Positions 1-11,142 of a DNA stretch of 64,000 nt are shown here, piece after piece; positions within the stretch are counted from its first letter, which is position 1; each line of letters starts with the position of its first letter. The stretch is from Calidifontibacter indicus (lineage in GTDB: Bacteria > Actinomycetota > Actinomycetes > Actinomycetales > Dermatophilaceae). The DNA lies in the NCBI RefSeq assembly GCF_003386865.1, contig NZ_QTUA01000001.1, forward strand, positions 620,001 to 684,000, in the 5' to 3' direction. The notes beneath the pieces are model-generated. The model did not search any database. It was not told the DNA's origin and saw only the letters and a program-made list of their open reading frames with translations. The position numbers and the translations under genes are program-made.

Positions 1-193
1 CGGTTTCCGGGCTTACGCTGCCGTGGGCGGCCGGGTGCAGAAGGAGCCGACCTGCGTCGCGACGGCCGTTCCGACAACGGTCGAAGCAAACACGTAACAG
101 CCGTCGTACCAACTTCCCCCAAACCCCTGCGAAAAGCCCTTCTCAGGAGGAACCTCACAGCAGGGAACCTCTTGATCGAAGGGCATCGGGGAC

Positions 194-3100
194 ATGGGAT
201 CGATCGGACGGCGCCTGCTGGCGCTCGGCACAGCATTCGCCACGGCGACCGCGATGGCGGCCGCTGTGCAACCACCGGCGCTCGGCAGCACGCCGGCGGC
301 CAAGTCATCGGCACAGTCGTCCACCACGGTGCTCGACAACAAGACGCCGGTGAAGGGGCCGAAGAAGGAGGGCACCACGACCCGCGCGGTGCGTGGCGCT
401 CCGGTCAACCCGGCGCCGTACACGGCGATTCAGCCCGACGGCACCAAGTTGACGCTCGTCAACCACGGCGACAGCCTGCGCAGTTGGACGACCACCGACA
501 AGGGCGCCACCGTCGTCAAGGATTCCTCGAACACCTGGCGCTACGCCGACCACCTCGACGCGAACGGTCAACCGGCGGCGAGCGCTGTGGCGGCCGGGCC
601 GAGCAAGGCGCCGCCGAGCGCGTCGACCGACCTCAAGCCGAGCAAGGACCGCGTGGCCGCGCCGGTCGACGACAGGGCGCCGTTCGCCGGGTTCACCGGC
701 AACCAGCGCACGGTCGTCATCCTCGCGCAGTTCCTCGACCTCACCTCCCGGGGCACCACCCCGGCGCAGTGGTCGCAGAACTTCTTCGGGGCGTCCGGCA
801 GTGTGCGGTCGTTCTACAAGGGCGCCAGTTTCAACCAACTCGACCTGGTGCCGGCCACCGAGACCAGCGGCACGGCGAACGACGGGGTGATCGGTTGGGT
901 GACCCTGCCGATGAACCACCCGAACACCGCCGGAAACACCAGCACGGTCAACCAGAACCTCACCGCCGCCGCGATCCAGGCGGCCGACCCGTTCATCAAC
1001 TACGCCGCGTTCGACACGAACGGCGACGGCTACATCGCACCGGGCGAGCTGCACATCACGGTGATCGTCGCCGGCTACGAGACGTCGTACGGCGGCACCT
1101 CATCGTGCAGCCCGAGCGTGTGGGGTCACAAGTGGGCGGTGGCGAGCGCGCCGACCGTCGACGGCAAGATCGTCGGTCGCCTGGGCTACACCCAGTTCGG
1201 TGAGGTGCACTGCCTCGCGTCCAATCCGGCCGGAGCGCATATGGCGACGATCGGCATCATGGCTCACGAGTTCGGCCACGACCTCGGCTGGACCGACCTC
1301 TACGACACCAGTTTCCGCACCGAAGGCATCGGCGCGTGGAGCCTGATGGCGTCAGGCAGTTGGGGCACCAGTGGCGGTGGCCAACAAGGAAATTCGCCGA
1401 CCTTGCCCGATGCCTACAGCAAGTATCTCCAGGGTTGGATCACACCCACCGTGGTGAACACGAGTGGCCGGAGCGTGTCGTTGAGTGCAGCCGCCACGAG
1501 CAGCCAAGCCGTGCTGTTGGGCGTCAACCCAGGTGGCGCCGAGATGGGTGGCACGGGGGAGTACTTCCTCGTCGAGAACCGGCAACCGACCGGCCTCGAT
1601 GCCGCCCTGCCGGGGTGCGGGCTGCTCGTCTATCACGTGGCGGAGACCTTCACGAACAACGCGGGCGCAGTGTCCACCGGGCGCCTGATCGACGTCGAGG
1701 AGGCCGGAGGCCCGCAGGACATGGACACTTACCCGGGTAGCCGCGGCTCCGCGGACGACCCGTGGCACGCAGTCGCCGGACACACCCAGTTCAACGCGAC
1801 GAGTGTGCCCAACTCCAACTTCTACTCGGGAGCGGGGTCGGGGGCGTCGATGGTGGCGACCGGCGGCTGTGCGGCAACGATGACCGCGACCGTGACCGGC
1901 GCCGGCACACTGCCTGTGGCACCGGCGAACGACAACTTCGTGAACGGACGCGTCCTGACCCCCGTCACCGGCGGCACCTGGACGCAGACCACCGCGAACG
2001 CGACCAAGGAGGCCGGTGAGCCGGCGCACGCGACCTGGGCCGGCGGGGCATCGGTGTGGTTCAACTGGACGGCTCCGTCGACCGGCAAGCTCACGGTCAC
2101 GACCGCCGGGTCGAGCTTCGACACGCTGCTCGGCATCTACACCGGTGGCGCGGTCAACGCGCTGACGACGATCGCCTACAGCGACGACGTCGCCTCCGGT
2201 GACTACACCAGTCGGGTGAGCAACCAGCAGGTCATCGGCGGCACGACCTACCGAATCGCGGTCGACGGCTACCAGGGGGAGGCCGGCGTCCTGAACCTCG
2301 GCTGGTCGTTCACCCCCGACGTCGTCGCCCCGCCGAAGTTCGTGTCGTTGGCTCCGTCGCGGATTTTGGATACGCGGTATGGGATTGGTGCGCCGAAGAT
2401 GTTGGTGCCGGCTGGTGGTCGGGTGGATCTGCAGGTCACGGGCGTGGGTGGTGTGCCGGCCGGTGCGTCGGCTGTGGTGTTGAACGTGACGGCGGTCTCG
2501 CCGACGGGTCCGGGGTCGGGGTATGTGACGGTGTGGCCGACGGGCGCGGTGCGGCCGACGGCGTCGAACCTGAATTTCGTTCCCGGACAGACGGTTCCGA
2601 ACCTGGTCGTGACGAAGGTCGGTACGGGCGGCAAGGTGTCGTTGTACACCGCGGCGCGGACACAGTTGATTGCGGATGTCGCGGGGTATTACCCGGCGGG
2701 TGCGGCGTACACCGGGGTGACCCCGGTGCGGGTGTTGGATACGCGGTACGGGATCGGTGCACCGAAGGTGCGGATCCCGGCGGGTGGCACGGTGACGTTG
2801 ACGATCGGTGGTGCGAACGGGGTGCCGGCGAACGCGTCGGCGGCGGTCGTGAACATCACGACGGTCGGGCCGGCGGGTGCAGGGTCGGTGACGGCGTTCC
2901 CGGCGGGGGTGGCGGTGCCGTCGGCGTTGTCGGTGTCGTACCGGTCGAATCAGACGATCGCGGGGATGGGTGTGGTCAAGCTCGGCACGGGCGGGAAGAT
3001 CACGTTGCGGTCGACGGCGTCGACGGAGTTGATTGTCGATCTGGACGGCTGGGTGCCGGCCGTCGGTGACGCGGTGGCGTTCACACCGACGCGGTTGGTG

Positions 3101-3403
3101 ACCAACCGTGCGGTGGCCTCGGGTGGGTCGTTCACGGTGCAGGTTGCTGGGGTTGCCGGGGTGCCGGCGAACGCGAAGGCGGTGCAGGTGACGGTGACTG
3201 CGGCGAACCCGTCGACGGCGGGGTACCTGACGGTCTATCCGACGGGCGGTGCCCGGCCGGTGGTGTCGAATCTGAACTACACCACGGGTGGGTCGATCTC
3301 GAACAGTGCGATCGTGAAGGTCGGCACCGGCGGCACGATCACCGTGTTCGCCTCGGGGGCAACCCCGGTCACGGTCGACACCTCCGCCTACTGGACCCCC
3401 TGA
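194..3403 (+). CDS. Secreted M6-family metalloprotease with C-terminal repeat modules
   Basis: Predicted extracellular zinc protease of the M6 (immune inhibitor A-like) family, 1069 aa. Residues 1 to about 30 form a signal peptide (arginines, then an alanine-rich hydrophobic core). The zinc motif HEFGHDLG lies at 358-365 (His358, Glu359, His362), followed by the WTDLYD context usual in M6. A beta-rich region at about 575-695 resembles a pre-peptidase/jelly-roll domain. From about residue 715 to the end there are three modules of about 122 residues. The first two begin with LDTRYGIGAPK; the third is diverged (RLVTNRAV). Such modules are known in secreted actinobacterial proteins and probably bind the surface or a substrate (inference). 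An in-frame stop lies at 173-175, so ATG 194 is the natural start, with GAAGGG about 9 bases upstream. Confidence 0.9.
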   Translation: MGSIGRRLLALGTAFATATAMAAAVQPPALGSTPAAKSSAQSSTTVLDNKTPVKGPKKEGTTTRAVRGAPVNPAPYTAIQPDGTKLTLVNHGDSLRSWTTTDKGATVVKDSSNTWRYADHLDANGQPAASAVAAGPSKAPPSASTDLKPSKDRVAAPVDDRAPFAGFTGNQRTVVILAQFLDLTSRGTTPAQWSQNFFGASGSVRSFYKGASFNQLDLVPATETSGTANDGVIGWVTLPMNHPNTAGNTSTVNQNLTAAAIQAADPFINYAAFDTNGDGYIAPGELHITVIVAGYETSYGGTSSCSPSVWGHKWAVASAPTVDGKIVGRLGYTQFGEVHCLASNPAGAHMATIGIMAHEFGHDLGWTDLYDTSFRTEGIGAWSLMASGSWGTSGGGQQGNSPTLPDAYSKYLQGWITPTVVNTSGRSVSLSAAATSSQAVLLGVNPGGAEMGGTGEYFLVENRQPTGLDAALPGCGLLVYHVAETFTNNAGAVSTGRLIDVEEAGGPQDMDTYPGSRGSADDPWHAVAGHTQFNATSVPNSNFYSGAGSGASMVATGGCAATMTATVTGAGTLPVAPANDNFVNGRVLTPVTGGTWTQTTANATKEAGEPAHATWAGGASVWFNWTAPSTGKLTVTTAGSSFDTLLGIYTGGAVNALTTIAYSDDVASGDYTSRVSNQQVIGGTTYRIAVDGYQGEAGVLNLGWSFTPDVVAPPKFVSLAPSRILDTRYGIGAPKMLVPAGGRVDLQVTGVGGVPAGASAVVLNVTAVSPTGPGSGYVTVWPTGAVRPTASNLNFVPGQTVPNLVVTKVGTGGKVSLYTAARTQLIADVAGYYPAGAAYTGVTPVRVLDTRYGIGAPKVRIPAGGTVTLTIGGANGVPANASAAVVNITTVGPAGAGSVTAFPAGVAVPSALSVSYRSNQTIAGMGVVKLGTGGKITLRSTASTELIVDLDGWVPAVGDAVAFTPTRLVTNRAVASGGSFTVQVAGVAGVPANAKAVQVTVTAANPSTAGYLTVYPTGGARPVVSNLNYTTGGSISNSAIVKVGTGGTITVFASGATPVTVDTSAYWTP

Positions 3404-3405
3404 CC

Positions 3406-3436
3406 GACGGCGGCCGCACAAGAGCCGGCCGCCGTC
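3406..3436 (+). terminator. Rho-independent-like hairpin after the M6 protease
   Basis: An 11-base perfect inverted repeat (GACGGCGGCCG / CGGCCGCCGTC, 9-base loop) starts three bases after the stop. A second, imperfect hairpin (3436-3467, CCCCTG...CAGGGG) follows before the converging glutamate dehydrogenase gene, so the pair probably terminates both directions. There is no U-tract, as is common in high-GC actinobacteria. Confidence 0.6.
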
Positions 3437-3510
3437 CCCTGGGCTTGTCCGCGCAAGCGCTCAGGGGTCGGCGACTTCGGGTCACGAGGCCATGACGCCG
3501 AAGCGCCGGC

Positions 3511-5463
<1,953 letters not shown>

Positions 5464-5476
5464 CTAAGGTCTCCCG

Positions 5477-6382
5477 GTGCGCATCGCGAGTTACAACGTC
5501 AACGGGATCCGTGCGGCCCAGCGCCGCGGCTTCGAACAATGGCTCGCCACTTCCAACCCGGATGTCGTTGCGCTGCAAGAGGTTCGGGCCCAGCAGGCCG
5601 ACATCCCGGACGGCGTGTACGGCGCCTACCACGTGGCGTACGACGAGGGCGGGCACAAGGGGCGCAACGGCGTCGCCGTGTTGACGCGGCAGCCGGTGGC
5701 CGCCGTCCGCACCTGGAGCGGGCACGTGCGCATCGACGGTCAGGCCGCACCGGTCGGCGAGGTGACGCTCGCCCGCGGCATGCGCGAGTTCGCCCACGAA
5801 GGCCGTTACGTCGAGGTCGATCTCGCCGACGCACCGCTGACCGTCGCCTCCCTCTACCTGCCCAAGGGCGGGCTGCCGGCACACCTGCAGAAGCCCGGCC
5901 GCATGCGCGAGGCGCCGGACGGCGGAGCGAAGTACGAGCGCAAGATGCGCTTCCTCGATGCGTTCGCCCGGCAACTGTCGCGGGCTCGGCGCGAGGCGCT
6001 CGCGGGCGGCCGCGAGTTCCTGTTGATGGGCGACCTCAACATCGGCCACACCCGCTACGACCTCACCAACTGGCGGCGCAGCAACCAGGTCGAGGGCTTC
6101 CTGCCGGAGGAGCGTGCGTGGATCGACGCGCAGATCTCGCCGCGCACCCTCGTCGACGTGCTGCGCGCGAAGCACCCCGACACCGACGGACCGTATTCGT
6201 GGTGGTCGTGGATGGGTCAGGCCTTCGACAAGAACGTCGGCTGGCGCATCGACTACCACCTCGCCTCCCCGAAGCTGGCCAAGACCGCGACCGCCGCCTG
6301 GGTCGACCGCGAACCCTCGCGCGATGCCCGCATCAGTGACCACGCTCCGGTGATTGTCGACTACGACTTCCCGAACCTCTAG
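5477..6382 (+). CDS. xth: Exodeoxyribonuclease III (AP endonuclease, ExoA/XthA family)
   Basis: Base-excision-repair AP endonuclease and 3'-phosphatase of the EEP nuclease superfamily, 301 aa. Motifs in order: MRIASYNVNGIRAA (metal-binding Asn), VVALQEVRA (catalytic Glu), LPKGG/YLPKGGLPAHL, GDLNIGHTRYD, and a C-terminal SDHAPVIVDYDF (catalytic Asp-His). The start is GTG 5477, directly at the conserved N-terminus. It is a complete, ordinary housekeeping gene. Confidence 0.93.
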   Translation: MRIASYNVNGIRAAQRRGFEQWLATSNPDVVALQEVRAQQADIPDGVYGAYHVAYDEGGHKGRNGVAVLTRQPVAAVRTWSGHVRIDGQAAPVGEVTLARGMREFAHEGRYVEVDLADAPLTVASLYLPKGGLPAHLQKPGRMREAPDGGAKYERKMRFLDAFARQLSRARREALAGGREFLLMGDLNIGHTRYDLTNWRRSNQVEGFLPEERAWIDAQISPRTLVDVLRAKHPDTDGPYSWWSWMGQAFDKNVGWRIDYHLASPKLAKTATAAWVDREPSRDARISDHAPVIVDYDFPNL

Positions 6383-6414
6383 CGGTTGTCGGTGTCGAGT
6401 TCTACGTTTGTCGT

Positions 6415-6528
6415 ACGGCCTCCACACTGAACCCGTACATCTCGTTCAAGGACACCGCCCGCGACGCGATGACGTTCTATCAGGACGTCCTCGGTGGCGA
6501 TCTCAACATCGCCCGCTGCGGCGAGTAA
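6415..6528 (+). pseudogene. Remnant of a PhnB-like VOC (glyoxalase-fold) protein
   Basis: About 38 codons remain. The frame reads ASTLNPYISFKDTARDAM and then TFYQDVLGGDLNI, the classic N-terminus of PhnB/3-demethylubiquinone-like VOC proteins, and stops at TAA 6526. The codon where the initiator ATG would sit reads ACG (6415), and the remaining roughly 100 codons are gone. A long inverted repeat follows 14 bases later. I infer a deleted gene; a functional micro-ORF is unlikely because there is no start. Confidence 0.7.
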
Positions 6529-6541
6529 CACTCCGACACAA

Positions 6542-6584
6542 ACGAATCGGCCCACCCGCGCATCGCGTGGGTGGACCGATTCGT
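6542..6584. terminator. Long hairpin between the VOC remnant and the converging helicase gene
   Basis: ACGAATCGG pairs with CCGATTCGT, with an inner CCACCCGCG / CGCGTGGGTGG stem broken by single-base bulges. It sits 35 bases from the stop of the helicase gene on the minus strand and probably terminates that gene. Confidence 0.6.
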
Positions 6585-6618
6585 GCTTGCTCGGTGTCAG
6601 GCCTTCCGGAAGACCCGG

Positions 6619-8133
6619 TCAGCCGCGGGTGGCCGGGCTGCTCGCCCGACGCGGACCGCGCGAGCGACGCGCGCCCTGGCCCTCCGGCTGGGTGCGGGTC
6701 TGTGCTGCCTGGCGCTGTCCGCCCTGGCGCTGGCTGCCGGCGGCCGGACGCTGCCCGGCACCGGCCGGACGCTGGGTCGAGCCGTTCGACGAACCGCCGC
6801 GTCCGCGTCCGCCACCCTGGCGCTGACCGCCGGAGTTCTGCGCGCCGGCACCGGATCGCGCGCCACCCGACCGGCCCGCGCCGCCACTGCGGCGACGGCC
6901 CTGGCCGGCCTGCTTCGCCTGCTGCGGCGGGGCGGCGACGACCGGGATGTCGCTCGGCGCGACGAAGGTGCGCTCGCCGGGGGCGAGCTCGCTCAGCAGC
7001 GGGTGCTTCGGGTCGACCGTGGTGGTCGTCGGCTTGATGCCCGCAGCCTTGGTGAGGTCGCGGACGTCCTTGCGCTGCTCGTCGAGCATCAGCGTGACGA
7101 CGGTGCCCGCGGCGCCGGCGCGCGCGGTGCGGCCCGAACGGTGCAGGTAAGCCTTGTGCTCGGCCGGCGGGTCGGCGTGCACGACCAGCGACACGTCGTC
7201 GACGTGGATGCCGCGGGCCGCGATGTCGGTCGCGACCAGCGTGCGGACGGTGCCGTTGTGGAACGCGTCCATGTTGCGCACGCGCGCGTTCTGGCTCAGG
7301 TTGCCGTGCAGGTCGACGGCCGGAACGCCTTGTGCGACAAGCTGCTTCGCGAGCTTCTTCGCGCCGTGCTTGGTGCGCGTGAAGACGACCGTGCGCCCGG
7401 GGGCCGCGGTGAGGTCGACGAGCACCGGCAGGCGGTCGTCCTTGGCGACGTGCAGCACGTGGTGCTCCATCGAGGCGACCGGCGACTGCGCGCTGTCGGC
7501 GTGGTGGGTCACCGGGTCGTGCAGGTAACGCTTCACCAGCACGTCGATGCCACGGTCGAGGGTGGCCGAGAAGAGCAGTCGCTGACCGTTCTTCGGGGTC
7601 TTGTCGAGGATGCGCTTCACCACCGGCAGGAAGCCGAGGTCGGCCATGTGGTCGGCCTCGTCGAGCACGGTGATCTCGATCGCGCTGAGGTCGCAAAGTC
7701 CCTGGGAGACAAGGTCTTCCAGGCGGCCGGGGCAGGCGACGAGCACGTCGAGGCCCTTGGCCAGCGCGGCGGCCTGCGGGTTCTGGCCGACACCACCGAA
7801 GACGGTGTGCGAACGCAGACCGGCGACGGCGGCGAGCGGCTTGAGCGAGGCCTCGATCTGACCGGCGAGCTCACGGGTCGGGGCGAGGATCAGCGCGCGC
7901 GGACGCTTCGGGGCGCGCTTGGTCGGGGAAGCCACGAGGCGGGCGACGACCGGCAGCAGGAACGCGAAGGTCTTGCCGGAGCCGGTGCGGCCACGGCCGA
8001 GCACGTCGCGGCCGGCGAGCGAGTCGGGCAGCGTCGCGGCCTGAATCGGGGTGGGCTCGGTGATGCCCTGGTCAGCCAGGACACGGATGAGCGAAGTGGG
8101 CACGCCGAAGCGCGCAAAAGTGTTGTCAGACAA
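6619..8133 (-). CDS. DEAD-box RNA helicase with Gly/Arg-rich basic tail
   Basis: ATP-dependent RNA helicase, RhlE/cold-shock type, 504 aa. Motifs in order: Q-motif region (FARFGVPTSLIRVL...TPIQAATLP), Walker A GRTGSGKT, PTRELAGQ, DEAD in VLDEADHMADLG, SAT in LLFSATLDRG, and HRSGRTARAG in domain 2. The last 120 or so residues are low-complexity Gly/Arg/Gln/Ser, typical of RNA-binding tails in actinobacteria. I chose TTG 8133 (LSDNTFARFG) because GGAG lies 7 bases upstream; the further upstream frame lacks homology. Confidence 0.92.
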   Translation of the reverse strand: MSDNTFARFGVPTSLIRVLADQGITEPTPIQAATLPDSLAGRDVLGRGRTGSGKTFAFLLPVVARLVASPTKRAPKRPRALILAPTRELAGQIEASLKPLAAVAGLRSHTVFGGVGQNPQAAALAKGLDVLVACPGRLEDLVSQGLCDLSAIEITVLDEADHMADLGFLPVVKRILDKTPKNGQRLLFSATLDRGIDVLVKRYLHDPVTHHADSAQSPVASMEHHVLHVAKDDRLPVLVDLTAAPGRTVVFTRTKHGAKKLAKQLVAQGVPAVDLHGNLSQNARVRNMDAFHNGTVRTLVATDIAARGIHVDDVSLVVHADPPAEHKAYLHRSGRTARAGAAGTVVTLMLDEQRKDVRDLTKAAGIKPTTTTVDPKHPLLSELAPGERTFVAPSDIPVVAAPPQQAKQAGQGRRRSGGAGRSGGARSGAGAQNSGGQRQGGGRGRGGSSNGSTQRPAGAGQRPAAGSQRQGGQRQAAQTRTQPEGQGARRSRGPRRASSPATRG

Positions 8134-8353
8134 CGAAAATCTCCATCGAGAGCGGCGTCTCGCCGGGATCGCCCCGCGCGCACCGTCTGCGCCGGCTGGG
8201 GCGGTATGGGCGAAGCTTCGGGGCTTCGCAAACACCTGCGGACCGAGGCAAGACTGTGCGGACCGCTACATCAATACTAGGGGTAGAGGCGTCATTGTGA
8301 CGATTCGAGTCGGTGTGAGCCCGGCCACCTACCGCTAAACCGACGCGCGGTTG

Positions 8354-9091
8354 TCACGACCCGCGCAGGCGCTTGCGCAAGCCGCTGAAGAACCCGCTCG
8401 AAACCTGCGCACCTTCGGCGGGATCCTGGAATGCGGCACCACCGAAGGAGTCGGAGCTGTCAGGCAGCGGCTTTCGCCAGTCGTCGATCGGCACGACGAT
8501 CCTCTGCTGCGGGTCGCCCGACCAGACGACCGGCAACCCGTGGGCGCGCAGCCGGTCGACGACGAGCTGTGCCACCGCGCCATCGGCGGCCAGATGCCGC
8601 TGCGTCCACTGCTCCTGGGAGAGCCCGGGTTCGGGCTTGGGCAGCTGCGGGCTGCCCGGGAAGACCCCGAAGCCGATGTAGAGCTGCGTCGGCAGTTCGG
8701 CGAGTCGCTCGGCGTCCTGGGAGTGGAAGTAGGCATAGCCCCACTCCTGGAACGGGTAGTCCGAGCTGCCGCCCGGTTCGCGTTCGTCATCGATCTCGCT
8801 GACGGCACAGGTGTTGCAGCAGGTGAAGTTCATCCGGGCGACGACGCCGCGCTCGCCGAGGTCGCTGAACGCCGCTGCCATCCGGCTGTATTGGCTCGGC
8901 CTGTCAGTCGCGGCCAACGTCGCGGAGTGGGCGCGCCACACCTCGTCGACGACCGCTGTGGCCCGCGGGTCACCCTCGGGCAGTTCCCAGATTTCGGTGA
9001 TGGCCTGCTTCGCGTCGTCGAGGTCGAGGAAGCCGGGGTGGACCAGCTCCATCGCGCAGGTGCGCAGTTCGTCGTCGGAGCATTCGGTCAT
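8354..9091 (-). CDS. DUF6891-type protein of unknown function
   Basis: A 245-residue soluble protein. It contains the striking segment VVARMNFTCCNTCAVSEI, with three cysteines in CCxxC, followed by GYAYFHSQDAERL, and later PVVWSGDPQQRIVVPIDDW. I recognise this from actinobacterial proteins annotated DUF6891; no activity is known to me. The start MTECSDDELR at 9091 has AAAGG about 12 bases upstream. A longer frame begins 33 bases further up. The clustered cysteines could bind a metal (inference). It is a single gene, separated from its neighbours on both sides. Confidence 0.75.
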   Translation of the reverse strand: MTECSDDELRTCAMELVHPGFLDLDDAKQAITEIWELPEGDPRATAVVDEVWRAHSATLAATDRPSQYSRMAAAFSDLGERGVVARMNFTCCNTCAVSEIDDEREPGGSSDYPFQEWGYAYFHSQDAERLAELPTQLYIGFGVFPGSPQLPKPEPGLSQEQWTQRHLAADGAVAQLVVDRLRAHGLPVVWSGDPQQRIVVPIDDWRKPLPDSSDSFGGAAFQDPAEGAQVSSGFFSGLRKRLRGS

Positions 9092-9171
9092 GGTGCAGCT
9101 GCCTTTCGGTGCGGGGAGGTCCACAGGCGCTGACGGCGCCTACCCCCGGATGGTTCCCGCTGACGACCGCG

Positions 9172-10311
9172 TCAGCCGCGGGCGACGGCTCCCTTCCTGC
9201 CGGCCGCCCAGCACACACCGCCGGGGAGGCACTCGATCGCGTGGTAGCCCTGGTCGCTCACCCGCGTCCAGGTGCGGCCGCCGTCGGTGGTGAGGCTGGT
9301 GCCGGTCGAGCCGCGGTAGTCGCCGGCCGCGACCGCCGTCCACGGCCCGCCCAAGAAGGAGACGTCCTCGCCGACGTGGGTGAGGCTGATCCCGCCGGTC
9401 CAGGTGCGTCCGTCGGTCGTGTAGGAGGCGGTGTCCTGCACGTCGGTCGGGTCGGCGAAGTCGCCGCCGACGGCGATGCCGTGCCGCTGGTCGGCGAAGT
9501 CTCCGGCGAACCCGCCGGCCGATTCGCCCGCGGGGATGCGGTTGTCGCTGGCCGTCCAGGTGAGCCCGCCGTCGTCGGAGCGCAGCGCGCGCGACTTCGA
9601 CCCGCCGGTGATGAGGAACGCCGTGTTGCCGACGGTCGTCAGGCAGTCGCCGCTCGCCGCGAAGCCGTACTCGTTGTCGGAGGCAGGCATTCCCTCGTTG
9701 GGCAACACCTTCCAGCTGCGTCCGGCGTCGGTGGTCGCGAGGATGCGCAGCTTGCCGTCGACCGGGTCGCTCACCGCGAGACCGCGCTGGCCGCCGGGGT
9801 AGAACGCCATGCAGTCGTAGAACGCCGCCTCGTCGGTGTTGCGGAACGTCTCGGCCCAGGTCGCGCCGCCGTCGGTGCTGCGGTAGATGCGGGAGTCCTG
9901 GCCGGGCCCGATCGCGAGCACGTGCGCGACCTTGCCGTTGACCTCGACGTCGCGGAACGACAGGCCCTCGGTGCCGGGCGGGGTGACGTCTTTCCATGTC
10001 TTGCCCGAGTCGGTGGTGCGGAAGACCTTGGCCTTGCCCCCGGTCAGGCTCTCGCCGCTGACCCACGCCTGCGACCTGCTCACGGCGGCGAGTCCGCGGA
10101 AGTTCTGGTCGGGGTCGAGCACGCTCTGCTTCCAGTTGCCCGCGAACGCCTTGGCGGCCGGCTGGCCCGACGGGCCGGACGGCGCGGCATCGGCGGTGGC
10201 GCCGAAGGGAGGAACGGTGAGGGCGAGGGCGGTCAGGGTCACGAGTCCGAGTCGTCGCATTGACCGACCGTTGCGTAAACGCGCGGGTAAGTCCAGGGTC
10301 GGACGGTTCAC
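9172..10311 (-). CDS. Secreted BNR/YCF48-like beta-propeller protein
   Basis: 379 residues. A signal peptide (MRRLGLVTLTALALTVPPF) is followed by about six repeats containing FRTTDSGKTWKDV, YRSTDGGATWAETF, ILATTDAGRSWKVL, RSDDGGLTWTAS, YTTDGRTWTG and LTTDGGRTWTRV, the Asp-box/BNR pattern of sialidase-like propellers. No sialidase catalytic residues are recognisable, so it is probably a non-enzymatic extracellular scaffold. GTG 10311 overlaps the surE stop (GTGA), which supports coupling; ATG 10260, directly before the signal peptide, is the alternative start. Confidence 0.8.
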   Translation of the reverse strand: MNRPTLDLPARLRNGRSMRRLGLVTLTALALTVPPFGATADAAPSGPSGQPAAKAFAGNWKQSVLDPDQNFRGLAAVSRSQAWVSGESLTGGKAKVFRTTDSGKTWKDVTPPGTEGLSFRDVEVNGKVAHVLAIGPGQDSRIYRSTDGGATWAETFRNTDEAAFYDCMAFYPGGQRGLAVSDPVDGKLRILATTDAGRSWKVLPNEGMPASDNEYGFAASGDCLTTVGNTAFLITGGSKSRALRSDDGGLTWTASDNRIPAGESAGGFAGDFADQRHGIAVGGDFADPTDVQDTASYTTDGRTWTGGISLTHVGEDVSFLGGPWTAVAAGDYRGSTGTSLTTDGGRTWTRVSDQGYHAIECLPGGVCWAAGRKGAVARG

Positions 10312-11135
10312 TGCGCCTCCCGCGTGGTCATGACGCGAGCCGAATCAGGTTGGTACTCCTGCACATCCGATCCGTCGGCGGCGCCGACGAACTCGGGCAA
10401 CGGAAGGTGCATGTTGTCGACGGGCGCTCGTAGCCAGGTCGCGGTCGCCCAGCCCTGAGTGAGCAGGTGATGGTCGGAGCCGGGTTCGTCGTCGCCCGCC
10501 TCGGCGACGTACGTGACGGCGAGGCCCTCGGTGAACCGGTCGTCGATGCGGGCCTGCACGGCGCCGAACGGTGCCAGGTGGGCGCCCCGCAGTCCGCGCA
10601 GTTGCTTCCAGGCGACGTCGGGCACGTTGATGTTGAGCACGTGTCCGTTGAATCCGGCCTGCTCGATCCATTCCAGCGCGATGCCGGTCACTCGCTCCAC
10701 CGTGTCCCAGTGCTGCGGGTCGGCGGAGGTGACCGAGACGGCCAGCCCCAGCACGTCGTGGGTCACCGCGGTGTGGGCTGCTCCGACGGTGCCCGAATGC
10801 AGCGTCGCGTGGCCGGTGTTGGCGCCGAGGTTGCACCCCGACATCACCAGGTCGGGTTTGTCGCCGAAGGCGCCGTAGCAGGCCAGGAAGGTGATGAGAC
10901 CCGGTGCGGCCCGCACCCCGACGCATTCGACGTCGTGCGGCATGCCGGGCGGATCGGCCTCCACCAGAACGATTTTGCCGTCCTTTTCCTCGCCGGCAAG
11001 GGATGCCGACGCGCCGGAGTACTCGTGCGCCGGGGCCGCCACCTGCACGGTATGACCGCGCTGCAGGGCGGCTCGTGCGAGCACTGCGAGCCCGGCCGAC
11101 CCGATGCCGTCGTCGTTGGTGATGAGAATGTGCAT
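10308..11135 (-). CDS. surE: 5'/3'-nucleotidase SurE
   Basis: Metal-dependent survival-protein nucleotidase, 275 aa. It has the N-terminal MHILITNDDGIGSAG metal site (Asp-Asp), the SGCNLGANTG motif, and HSGTVGAA. The start at 11135 lies exactly at the conserved Met. The gene is 7 bases downstream of the PfkB-type kinase and overlaps the downstream propeller gene by four bases, so the three are probably cotranscribed. Confidence 0.93.
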   Translation of the reverse strand: MHILITNDDGIGSAGLAVLARAALQRGHTVQVAAPAHEYSGASASLAGEEKDGKIVLVEADPPGMPHDVECVGVRAAPGLITFLACYGAFGDKPDLVMSGCNLGANTGHATLHSGTVGAAHTAVTHDVLGLAVSVTSADPQHWDTVERVTGIALEWIEQAGFNGHVLNINVPDVAWKQLRGLRGAHLAPFGAVQARIDDRFTEGLAVTYVAEAGDDEPGSDHHLLTQGWATATWLRAPVDNMHLPLPEFVGAADGSDVQEYQPDSARVMTTREAQ

Positions 11136-11142
11136 CGGCTGC

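Noticed and set aside
6571-8280. 569-codon plus-strand frame opposite the helicase
   Set aside because: The helicase has all DEAD-box motifs; the opposite frame is low-complexity.
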